A DNA stretch of 64,000 bases from Tetracladium setigerum (lineage: Eukaryota; Ascomycota; Leotiomycetes; Helotiales), in assembly GCA_031472005.1 (NCBI GenBank), contig PZJY01000008.1:1302001-1366000 (forward strand), written 5' to 3'. A program made the translations under genes and the position numbers. The notes beneath the pieces are model-generated. The model saw nothing but the letters and a program-made list of their open reading frames with translations. It was not told the DNA's origin and searched no databases. Below, in pieces: positions 1 through 9,730 of this stretch (positions within the stretch are counted from its first letter, which is position 1; every line of letters begins with the position of its first letter).

Positions 1-135
1 TAGGAAGGTCGATCCTACGTTGTCCACACTGTGGGCCACACGGTTCTCTGAAAGCATTCGCCTATATGATTTTTTCCCTGCTGCGTCTTATCTACACCAT
101 AAAATACTTGCTATATGGTACGTTGACTGCGCAAG

Positions 136-780
136 CTAGCTAGAAATTAAAGGTCGTCCATATCCCTCTTTAGTCAATGAATGATTTGGGACGAGGATTT
201 TCTGATCAAAAGATTTCTTTGCAACCCTGTCGTAGTCTTCAATGACATTTCTGATCTTGTCATTCTAACATCCTTTCCGCATCAATGATCTGTTCTTCAC
301 ATTCAAAAATACCAAGTCGTATTGTAAACGCATAGAGTGCCGCTTGATTGGGATTATCCCTTTTACTATAATCGGACGAAGCGTTTGGCCTTACCAGGAG
401 GTCCAATTCAACGAAGGATCTCATCAGTTTCAAATCATCAGAAGGGTTTAAGGATTTGATGGATGTCAGAACTCACATTAAATGCCCGAACCATCCTATG
501 TCCCCTCAAAAGCTTGAAAGACAAACATCTGTTTTCATTCAGCTCACGATTTTAGTGTGTTGAAGATGCATGCTGAATGAATGTTCCATTTCGCGATTTT
601 CACATGTAATACTTCTAGGTCCTTCAAGAAGGTGGCATCAACAAATGATAGCCTCGGACATAAACCTTCGCCAGTAACGGTTTCTTGTCCCGACCTGATA
701 TCTATCTACACAGGATTCCCCGGCTTACGCCCATACACCAGTGTACTATCGGGAAGCTATTAGCAAGCGAAAGATCCAGA
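136..780 (-). pseudogene. Unidentified minus-strand coding remnants
   Basis: The minus strand has several open, protein-like stretches in shifting frames. One reads RSFVELDLLVRPNASSDYS and then a cysteine- and glutamate-rich segment (about 475 down to 266). The next frame continues with DKIRNVIEDYDRVAKK to a stop near 136. Upstream, around 601-720, are VGTRNRYWRRF and a leucine-rich stretch in another frame. The composition looks like real coding sequence with either introns I could not place or frameshifts. I do not recognise the family. It lies downstream of the methyltransferase gene on the same strand. It may be a decayed gene or a multi-exon gene with poorly visible splice sites. Confidence 0.35.
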
Positions 781-820
781 GAGTAATTCGTTTTGTTCTG
801 GGCCATTGGGGTATAATGAC

Positions 821-2103
821 TTACACCTCAAAATATCCATGATTCTTCTTATCCTTGAACGCAGACTTTATCTTTCCTGACAATGCTTGTATCTCTATGA
901 AATCCCACTAAAGAGACATGTCAACATCACATGTTATATAGTCGTTGATCCACTTACTCCCAATACACTTGACAACATCCACATCTGCATGCCATCAACA
1001 CCTGTGAGCATATGGAGCAAACTCCATCTCCCCAATTCCTTCCACTTCTTGTCAGCTGGCCAAGGACCAACAGGCATCTTGTACTTATGCTCTACTACAT
1101 CTACAAAGCCGGCGTTGATCATCCGGTCTTTGGTTTTGAGAGCAACATCGAACGTCTGGCCTATCGTCTCGGCTGCCTTGATGAATATCTGCGACCAATC
1201 GTACATGACATCTCCCGGTTTTACTGTTCCATCATCTGAAGTGAATTGGATGTCGAAATCCAAATGCTCCAGGTAGCCGCCTGGTTGAAGGCAGCTTGAG
1301 CTGTCAATAGTGCTTTGGCAAAAGGGACTACAACACATACCGCAATGACTCAGCATAAAATGCATTCCAGTCTTTTATGCTGCCCATCAAGCAACGTACA
1401 TGTATGAAATCAAAGTGATTATCATTCCAAGTCCATTCACGATTTGCGTCATCAATTTCGAACTTCAGATTTGGTGGAACCCACTTGGGCTGAATGGGTG
1501 ATAGATCAGTACCTGTAACAGTAGCGGATGGATGCGCATCCGCATAGTCGCTGCGACATGCACATGTCAGGATAAAATATCGTAAAGTTCAAGAGTCAAG
1601 GTGAAAGCTTACATCGCCCAGATACCTGTGCCTGTCCCAACGTCAAGGACATTTTGAACCTCGTCTGGAATAGGCGCTAGGAATAGCTTGCCTTCCAGCA
1701 TCAAGGTGAGCATGTGATGGCTTTCAAAATCAGCTGTAAGCCACAGAGCATGAACGGGAAAAAGAATCTCACCTGATGTCAAGGACTTCATTTTGTGTTT
1801 CATCATTTGGCGCACTGGATCTCAATCATCAGTGAAGCCCTTGGTGTTGAATGCGAAGATTCTTACACGTAGCTCGTTAGATCACTACTATATTTGTGAT
1901 ATGTTCTTCCGTGTATCTCACGATATTCCAGTATGCTGGACGACAAGGAGTGAGTAGACTCGGCGCCGCTAAGTAGCCAGTCAGCAATTTAACATTGATA
2001 GGTACATTTCCACTCACTCCTCATCACCATAAGATGAGTCGACATCGTTGTCGACCTGCTTTAGATGATGAGTCAGCCGCATGACCAAACCGTTGATCTT
2101 CAT
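821..2103 (-). CDS. LaeA-like SAM-dependent methyltransferase
   Basis: A class I methyltransferase of the fungal LaeA/UMTA-like type, which transfers a methyl group from S-adenosylmethionine. The substrate cannot be read from sequence. Six introns can be placed with GT-AG ends: 908-957, 1301-1340, 1551-1612, 1721-1772, 1815-1866 and 1969-2017. The spliced product is about 325 residues with no stops. Visible family marks in order are EYREIHGRTYHKY, a PNDE block followed by DISHHMLTL, the SAM-binding motif I DVGTGTGIWA, GTDLSPIQPKWVPPNLKF, FDFIHVRCLMGSIKDW, PGGYLEHLDF and a C-terminal VLGWDFIEIQ. The start at 2103 is uncertain: an upstream ATG reached through another possible intron would also work. 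The gene is divergent from the P450 at 2696 across about 590 bp. That layout is common for specialised-metabolite genes, but a shared pathway is inference. Confidence 0.8.
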
Positions 2104-2695
2104 ACTTCCTTCATACCTCATGCTCTTGGTCATCCCCTTGAGCGTTCATGATCCTGGCGGTGTAGGACTGTAAGGACTCAGACAACTCCGAGAAAGAGGC
2201 TCGCGTCTCCGAAGTCTGTTTGTTTCTCTTGTTGCACTTGGTTCCTGGGATGGTACTGGAGCACTATCAGAACAGATAGTTGGAATATGATTCGACGTGC
2301 ACAAGACTAACGAGACATTGGATCTGTGGTGTTGATTAGATCTTACCTCGAAAGAGAAAGAATCTAGATGTTGGATGTCAGGCTAAAGATCTGTCGGGTC
2401 CATTGTCGCGCCACAACCCCCTAACAACCGTATTGGCCAAGGAAGAGGGGGTATCTATCTCAGCTTGATTTGCCACCGCCCTAGCAAAGGGCAGAATCGC
2501 CAGTTTAGACATCCCGGCCGCGGAACACATCAGACTTGCATTTCGTATGCATTAGTTAGCGCCAATAGGGCAGCGGTGGTTACAAATATATCGCTCTGGT
2601 CCTTTTGTTTTTACCAATGCCACTCGCTCGCTTCCTTGGGATTGATTTCACTCAGCTTCCAACAGCAGCAACCCGAAGAATCCGAAAACACGGGA
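2104..2695. promoter_or_regulatory. Shared divergent promoter region, methyltransferase / P450
   Basis: This 590-bp non-coding interval lies between the start codons of two divergently transcribed genes. It should hold both promoters. A GC-rich palindrome (CCGGCCGCGG, near 2514) has the CGG/CCG half-sites used by Zn2Cys6 regulators. No factor can be assigned. Nothing else distinctive is seen. Confidence 0.35.
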
Positions 2696-4652
2696 ATGGC
2701 TAACTCTAGTGTGGTTGGCACCAGTATCCCATGGACTGTTATCTGCATTGTCCTCATCTCTTCTGTGGGATCGTTGTTATACAGGGTTTTCTATAACTTA
2801 TACTTGCATCCGCTCGCTCACGTCCCCGGCCCAAGATTAGCCGCCGCCACTTATCTCTATCAAACGTACCACAGCTTCCATGGAGGAAAGAGTCGTTACT
2901 ATCTCAAAATTGCTGAGATGCACAAGAAATATGGTAGGTTACTACAACCCTGTAGTTCTGGTGGTGATTGAAACTCATATGACACCTAGGTTCCGTGGTG
3001 AGAGTTACACCAGATGAGGTGCAACTCAGTGACCCAGATGATTATGACACTCTTCACTCAATCAAGACTCGATACCCCAAAAATGCACCAACCTATAGCG
3101 CATTGGGTGCAGGCTACTCCACCTTCACCTCGGGTCCTAATGCTATGCATAAGCCACGACGAGCACGTCTTGATCCATTTTTCTCTCGCCGTAAAGTGCT
3201 CTCGCTAGAATCACTCGTTCAACACAGAGCCCAACGTCTTCTTTCCATCATAAAGACCAGATTCGCTAGAAATGAAGAAGTTGATTTGCATCATGCTTTT
3301 CGTTCAATCTCGGTCGACGTGATCACAGAATATGCGTTCGGAGAAAGTTATGAACTCCTTGAGCGACCAGATCTTGGCAAAGAATTCTTCGATTTGACAA
3401 ATGGCATCGGTCCTTCTTGGTGGGTATTTCAGCAGTGGCCATTGATTCAAAAGTTTGCTCTCTCATTGCCAGATGAGCTTGCAATGGCAATGGATGATTC
3501 TCTGAAACACATTCTCACCCTCATGCAGGTAAGATCGTTTGCAACATACATGTTGGACGTATGTTGATCAAGCTTAGCAATCTCGCAAGCAAGTCCTCGC
3601 CGTGCAAGCCAAGCTCGACGCGGGTGAGAAGGTTGATCAAGGAGGTATCTTTGAGACTTTGCTCACACCAGGCGAGGGTTACGTGGTACCAAGTCCAGAT
3701 CAACTCAAGGAGGAATCATACGCCCTTTTAAATGCCGCTTCTGATACTACCGGTAACGCCATGACCGTTGCTGCTTATAATGTCGTCAAGCACCCGAAAA
3801 TATACTCCAAATTGCACGCTGAGCTCGCAAACGCATTTCCAGATGGGCAAAAAGAATTAGATTTTCTGACTTTGGAGAAATTACCATATTTGGTGAGATT
3901 TACCTCCCAGAAACTTCAAGTACAAAGGACTGACAAGTGTTCCAGACCGGGGTGATCAGGGAAGGGTTACGGTAAGAAAATAGCTCTACTCCTTCCAAGT
4001 CTCTCCTTACTAAGACATCTCCACTAGACTCTCTTATCCAGTTCCAGGCCGACTTCCCCGCATAGTTCAAGAACCAGGATTCACCACTCACAACATATTT
4101 CTCCCACCAGGAGTACGTTCAATCCCCATCATTACTGTTCAGGGTCTCTTCATGGAGCTGACTAATCCGTATCACAGTCTGTAGCTTCATCCTCAATGTA
4201 CATGATGCATCGTAATGAAAATTACTTTCCCGATCCAACGAAGTTCTCACCTGAGCGATGGCTCGATCCAGTCAAGTCACGACAATTGGAAAAGTCCTTT
4301 GTTCCATTCAGTCGTGGACCGAGGAGTTGTGCTGGTATTAAGTACGTGCTCCTATACATTTCCTCTGGAATGTGTTCTGAGAACCTATATCCCCCCAATA
4401 TCCAAATGTACATCTTGTTGCGATATGATGTTCTTCCCCTTTCTAGATTTGCCATCTTTATTATAATCCTGAACTAACACATCTCTGCACGATAGTCTGG
4501 CATATTGCGAAGTCTACGTCACAATTGGTACACTCTTCCGTAATTTCTCGGATCTGAAAGGAAACGATTTATCGCCAGAGGATTTGGTGTATAACGATTA
4601 CTTCAGCGCACAAAACCCCATCGACTCGAAGAAATTCCATGTTTTGCCCTGA
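2696..4652 (+). CDS. Cytochrome P450 monooxygenase (trichodiene-oxygenase-like group)
   Basis: A microsomal haem-thiolate monooxygenase that splices to a full-length protein of about 507 residues. Introns are 2934-2989, 3529-3577, 3893-3945, 3972-4027, 4113-4177 and 4342-4495, all GT-AG. An N-terminal membrane anchor (about residues 10-32) precedes the proline hinge HPLAHVPGPR. Catalytic marks are present in order: I-helix NAASDTTGNA, K-helix ExxR as REGLR, PERW, and the haem loop FSRGPRSCAG with its cysteine ligand. Text such as VVRVTPDEVQLSDP and DPFFSRRKV matches the group that includes fungal terpene oxygenases such as trichodiene oxygenase. This is a family resemblance, not a substrate call. 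The start at 2696 gives the anchor directly; the upstream in-frame extension is unlikely to be coding. It is divergent from the methyltransferase gene. Confidence 0.88.
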
Positions 4653-5691
4653 GGATCTGTTAACTACCTGAAACATTACTGAGGGATAGAGACGTTAAAT
4701 AACGTGCAGACTCAAATTAGTTGCAGCGGAGCATCTGCCTAGCATATAGCGTTATAGATATAATAAAGCTAACGACTTCGTACTTTTATTATTTTTAGAT
4801 ATGCCTTCATAAGCTTACTTATTAAGGTAGTTCCCTGGCGGCGCGACACACTAAAAGTTTTAATAAATCAATAAGTCTCAGCAATATTGCTAGCGCTAAT
4901 ATTAACGAAACTAGCCTAAAACTTAAAAAAATAAGATAGCCCTAATAAAAAAGCGCCTAGGCAACCTGTAACGGCACTGTTCACCGCTACGATCACGTAT
5001 TAAGGTAGAGATATATAGTGATACATATGAATAAATAATGATAACAAGCTTTAATATTAAGAAAAGAAGAAAAAGTATTAATAATAAGTCCCCCCCTCCC
5101 CTCTTCTGGCCACCCCCACCTTCTGGCCACCCCACTAAACCTCATCCGTAGCTACACATTACTACTTAAAAAATTAATAACTTTTTTATTCTTTTATTAA
5201 TCGCTATTAAATTTATATTATAAATTATGATTATATAAAAGTCTTAATATATTAAATTTAACGTGGGGTAAGCACTTATAAAGATTATAAATAGGAAGTC
5301 TATTCGTAAAGTTACTCTTTAGTAAGGGATTTTAAGGGCTACCTTATAATTATAATTATAATATAACTCTACTCGTCGTGATAGTGCCGAACACTTATAA
5401 AAGCTTCCTCGAGTAATAAAGGATTAACTTACCTCTTAAGTATTAACTTAAGAAGCTCTCGGCTATAATATTACTCACTCGTAATTAAAGGTCTTTAATA
5501 AAGGTCTTTATAAGCTTTAAAACAATTATACACTACTTAGAAAGCGATGGGTCCGAAGGTTCTTATTATAAAATCTAATACTTAAGATTTAAAGGCAACT
5601 TATAATCGATTCGGTATAAGTAAATAGCGCTAGGTCCGATATAATTAAAGCTTAATTCTAAAATTTTCAAATTCCGGCCATTTAAGCTATT
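4653..5691. other. AT-rich decayed sequence, edge of repeat block
   Basis: Downstream of the P450 the composition shifts sharply to AT-rich sequence dominated by TAA/TTA words with few C or G bases. This is the appearance of RIP-mutated repeats. Around 5091-5135 is a short C-rich patch with two copies of a CTTCTGGCCACCCC word. No gene is visible. Confidence 0.6.
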
Positions 5692-6198
5692 TGTTAAATA
5701 TTATAATTTAATAAGTGATAATAATCACCTAAATTAGTTATTTACTTCCTTTAATCGGATACTTTATCCTAATACGGCTTTACGATAATGGTTGCAACCC
5801 TTTCGGCTCTAATAGCTTAAATCGACTTAATTAGTTTTACTTTTAAGGGATTTATTAATCATTTTATTATAATTTATATTATTATAAGTCATAATATTAT
5901 AAGTCGATTATTATAAGTCGATTATTATAAGTCGATTATTATAAGTCATATAAGTGTTTTAGTTCCGGATTTAAGTTATCCGTCTTGTTTTAATTACGTC
6001 TTAATATATCGGATTAAGCCGATACTATCGGATTCTACCGATACTCCATCATTATATAAATCACTGAGATTCCCTTAAGGATATCTCTTTTAATCAAGCA
6101 CATTAAACACTCTTCTAATCACTTCCACTGCACTACGAATCATTTAAATCACTTAATCCACTTAATACACTTATATTATCTTTTATCTGATTCCAACA
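5692..6198 (+). repeat. Solo LTR of the AT-rich copia family
   Basis: A 507-bp sequence that begins TGTTAAATATT and ends GATTCCAACA. It matches the LTRs at 19030-19525 (inverted), 25826-26321 and the split copy at 6594-15871. It is flanked by a perfect 5-bp target-site duplication CTATT (5687-5691 and 6199-6203), with no primer-binding site after it. That marks a solo LTR left by recombination between two LTRs. An internal 14-bp word GATTATTATAAGTC is repeated in tandem near 5895-5945 and makes this copy slightly longer than the 496-bp copies. Confidence 0.85.
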
Positions 6199-6593
6199 CT
6201 ATTAAGTTAAAGAATGGATAAAATATAAACGAGGCTAATATTATAAAAGGTTATAAACTCAATAAATTAGTCCTTAATAACTCGGAATAATATTTAATTT
6301 AAAAGAAATAGGCCGGTACTAAGAGTTAAATGTGACGGTTTAGACCGTTACTAAGCCTTAGTGTTTACGATCACACTTCGGTGTATAACTAAGTAAACCC
6401 TATAAATGGGGCTAACTCCCTTATTAGTAATATTACCGAAATCACTTCGTACGAAGATAATATAAGAAAGGAAATATTTTCTTAAGAAAGTGAGGATATA
6501 AAGGGGTCGTACGATAATTATAAATATTAAATCTTTCCCTTAAAAGCTCTTTTTAACTCCTTAATTTATTCTTCATATTTTTTTAATTAAACA
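6199..6593. other. AT-rich spacer between two LTR copies
   Basis: About 395 bp of AT-rich sequence between two copies of the same LTR. No primer-binding site or coding sequence is seen. I read it as older decayed sequence into which both LTRs inserted. Confidence 0.4.
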
Positions 6594-6850
6594 CGTAAAA
6601 TATTATAATTTAATAAGTGATATTAATCACCTAAATTAGTTATTTACTCCCTTTAATTAATTTTAAGGATATTTTATCCTATTTCGGCTTTACGATAATG
6701 GTTGCAACCCTTTCGGCTCTAATAACTTAAATTGGCTTAAATAGCTTTATTAATTTATGATTAAGCCGACTTACTTATGAGTCATAAAAAGTTATTTATT
6801 ACGGACTAAAATTACTCCGTCTTACTTATTAAGTAATTTTAATCGGATTC

Positions 6851-7078
6851 TGTCACACGTAATAGCACCTGTTCGAGCTTTGAATATAGTGGTGGAGAGC
6901 GAGTTGTGAAGCTGCAAATAGCCTCACAGTAAGGTGTAAATTGTACTCTTGTCCCACCTCAGAAAAAAGGGGACGCGAACTCTATATATACGTTCAGTGC
7001 GCTGGTGCAAGCATTGCACCAGCCACTCTACCTCGCCACATCAAGCAAATAATCACATGATGCGGCTGTTTTGTGACA
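6851..7078 (-). repeat. LTR of intact copia (3' LTR in pol sense)
   Basis: 228 bp, starting TGTCACA and ending TGTGACA, which are inverted copies of each other as expected for integrase recognition ends. It contains a TATATATA word near 6982-6989 and a perfect 9-bp-arm hairpin at 7002-7022. By eye it is identical to the copy at 15303-15530. Confidence 0.95.
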
Positions 7079-7092
7079 CACCCCATGCGACG
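7079..7092 (-). promoter_or_regulatory. Probable polypurine tract of intact copia
   Basis: Read on the minus strand, the sequence next to the 3' LTR is GCATGGGGTGTG. This short purine-rich run lies exactly where plus-strand priming is expected. The placement is positional inference; the tract is interrupted by thymines. Confidence 0.45.
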
Positions 7093-7585
7093 CTCCAGAA
7101 TTCCTTTGCTGGACGTCTCATGCGTACAAAACGAGCAGTGTATATTACAAAAGAAAAGGGTAGCGAGCAGCTGATGCTAGTATACAGTGAGTGATAAATA
7201 ACAAATGAGAGGTTGTACAAAGGTGGTGTGATGCGATCATCGCTTATCATAGCCGAACGTCAAGAAAAACAAATACAGATATATGCAACCGCTTTACGCG
7301 CTCCAAATGAATGAACAGAAAGCTCGTAGCACTGCCAAAGCAGGAAACGCGTATTCTATCAGCTCTACAAGACAGTCTCAACTGTATTTGCAAGTGAATT
7401 TCTCCCAAATAAGAGTAAGAATCGGAGTTCGGTGATGTTCGTCCCAAAGAGGGAATTTTCAAGCGTTCTATTATAATAAACAACGCGCAAAGCGCGCTCT
7501 GAACAACATCGTGAAGTGCTTCCAGAAGTAGTATAGCTCTGTCATGTGATATATGCAAACATTTGAGTCGTGAGCGCGACGAGGA

Positions 7586-7592
7586 TATAAAA
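7586..7592 (+). promoter_or_regulatory. TATA box of the antisense accessory gene
   Basis: TATAAAA lies about 100 bp upstream of a first candidate ATG at 7688 and inside the retrotransposon body, not in an LTR. A run of CAACAACAAC precedes that ATG, as in many fungal 5' leaders. This suggests the accessory gene has its own promoter, directed opposite to pol. Confidence 0.5.
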
Positions 7593-7913
7593 GGAGCTCC
7601 CCATCCGCCACTTTCCAGCTCCTGTTTCGTCAGAACAACAACAGCAACACCACCAACACCACCACTACCACAACAACAACAACAACTATGCCTGGGAAGA
7701 GGAAGAGGGTGTTGGGGGTGAGGGGGCCGGGGGCCAGTTCAAGAAGAGTAAGTTAGAAGCTTGTTTTCCTCGCTTGCGAGCTCTGTGTGGTGCTAACCGC
7801 ATCGCGTCAAAGGCGGGATGGCGGAGGTGGAGGAGATGATGGAAGATTGTTCGTTCAGACTAGCTCACAATATATTGATGCAAAGCTAATCTGTTTCAGG
7901 GGGGTTGGACGAG

Positions 7914-8883
7914 ATGGCGGCCGCCGCAGCTTCGGCTGCTGGTGAAGGAGATGGTGCTGCTCCGGCAGTGGAGGGGAGGGAGGAGGAGGGAGGTAAGTTG
8001 AGAACGAGCTTCCAATTGCATAATGCACTGCTAACTACGAGCTTAGGAGGGGCGGGGCCAGAGCCCGAGCCAGAGCCCGAGCCAGAGCCAGAACCAGAGC
8101 CGGAGCCAGAGCCGGAGCCAGAGCCAGAGGACGAGGATGAGGACGAGGATGAGGATGATGAGGAGGATGAGGATGAGGACGAGGATGAGGAAGAAGACGA
8201 GGACGATGATAGTCCTGGTAAGTATTCTCTTTCCTTTCCCTTCGAGCTTCCAAATAGCACCATTGTCCGCGTGTTTCTTTTGCTTCGAGCATCTAAACGC
8301 ACAGTTCTGAGCTAACGTTTTTACAGTGAGGAAGAAGGTGAAGCGAGAGAGGAGGCCCCCTCCCTCTCCAGCTCCTGGGCCAATCCGGAGGACTCCGTGC
8401 CTTGTCTGCGCTGACAGCGCAGCAGCTGGCAAGTCCGACGGCGTGTGCCGTGACAACGCCACTGGTGCGGGCTTGCGCTGCCTTCGTTGCGCGCTCGGCA
8501 GTCGATCCTGCCAGCCTGTGCCTACGGCAAGTCAGGCATACGCGCGTGCTCTTGTTTCTGCCAGGGTGGCAGACTTCAATTCAGGTCTGTCTCGCCTGAT
8601 GGTCAAGAGATACCGTTTCGCCCAGACGTTGGCGAGTGAGGTGGCATCCGATTTCGCGGACGCTGCTCCTCCTGCTCCTGCAGATGCGGGTGCTTCTACA
8701 GCGCGGACAGCTGCGTCCGGACCTCTCTCTGCCTCAATGAGGACAGCACTCCTCGCCTCTTTGAGTGCAGTGGAGACGATGGTCGCTGGTGTGTCTTCTC
8801 TCTCTGGGATGAGTACCCAGTCTGCGGTTGCCGGTTTGGTAGCCACAGTAGCAGCGCTTCGTGCGCTCGTTGAGACGTTGTGA
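7914..8883 (+). CDS. Accessory (cargo) protein of the copia element, PE/DE-rich with six-cysteine motif
   Basis: I recognise no named family. With two canonical introns (7993-8046 and 8218-8326, both with GTAAGT donors and CTAAC-like branch sites) the exons join in frame from ATG 7914 to TGA 8881-8883, giving 268 residues. An Ala/Glu-rich N-terminus is followed by a Pro-Glu repeat, then an Asp/Glu tract, a basic patch (RKKVKRERR), six cysteines spaced C-x2-C-x12-C-x10-C-x2-C-x6-C, and an Ala/Ser-rich helical C-terminus. Upstream leader exons from 7688 (MPGKRKRV, donor GTAAGT at 7748) may extend it, but I could not join them in frame. The gene lies between pol and the 3' LTR in antisense. The basic patch and cysteines suggest a nuclear nucleic-acid or zinc-binding protein, which is inference. 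Confidence 0.65.
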
Positions 8884-9730
8884 TCGCCCTGCAAATGCAG
8901 AGCAGTGCTTCGGAAAGTACCGTGCTCGGATAAGTGGCCTGCTTGGAAAGACACCGCTTGGGAACGTTACCCATTGCATACGAGCGTTGCTTCGGAAAGT
9001 ACCGTGCTCGGAGAAGGTCCTGCTTGGAAAGACACCGCTTGGGAACGTTACCCACAAGGCCTACCAAGGTTTTGGTCTCTTCTCTCACACCCGAATGGGT
9101 GTATTGGACGCTCTCGACCAACCTTTTTACCACTACAAACGAATTCGTCGCGGCAAACACTCTCATCGGAAGCTCGATCACTCATTCTTCGGTTCGACAT
9201 ATACACTCTTCCGCAGCGCGATTTGGCCTTGGCATACACACTGAGAAACCGATTTTGGTCTCTTCTCTCAGAGGAAGGAGTTTTGGTCTCTTCTCTCAGA
9301 GAGAGACGCGTTCTGCTGGCGCACTGGAAGGATTGGTTGTCTGCTCGATGATTCCAACGGCGTTTTGGATTGGCATGTTTGCAGCGGCATTTGGGTCTGG
9401 CGTTCTGTTTCCTCACTTCTTTTCTGCATGAGATACCCAGTCCTGAGAGGCTTCTTCCTTGAACATCATCTTGTACATACTCTTCCTGAGCTTGATCATT
9501 CCCTTCCTGAGCTCTAAAAACAATTAAAACAACTCACACGCTTCAAATACAAACATTCTAAGCGCGTTGCAATGTGCATATAAACGAAATGTAAACAAAC
9601 GTAAAAGGTGTAGGTCGAAGTCCGAAGATTCATCGAAGCGCGTCACCCAAAAACAACAAGGTAAACAAATGAATTATTACAAATGAAAACATATAACAAG
9701 CATCCAAAGGTATCATCGAAAGCGCGGTGG
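8884..9730. other. Non-coding segment between accessory gene and pol
   Basis: About 850 bp inside the copia element separating the converging 3' ends of the accessory gene (+) and pol (-). Apart from the tandem repeats it contains no convincing gene. It would hold the 3' untranslated regions and possibly terminators of both genes. Confidence 0.5.
8907..9055 (+). repeat. Two-copy 82-bp tandem repeat inside the copia element
   Basis: The word GCTTCGGAAAGTACCGTGCT starts at 8907 and again at 8989. Each copy is followed by a near-identical GCTTGGAAAGACACCGCTTG and GGAACGTTACCCA. The copies differ by a few bases. The repeat lies just after the stop codon of the accessory gene. Further on, the phrase TTTTGGTCTCTTCTCTCA occurs three times, near 9069, 9251 and 9280. 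Confidence 0.8.

Noticed and set aside
7886..8462. Long serine-, arginine- and leucine-repeat open frames opposite the PE/DE tract
   Set aside because: They are reverse-strand shadows of a (CCAGAG)n / (GAGGAT)n tract, which is open in most frames. Only the plus frame joins cleanly through canonical introns.
8907..9055. CRISPR-like repeat array
   Set aside because: Only two long direct copies without short spacers, inside a eukaryotic retrotransposon.
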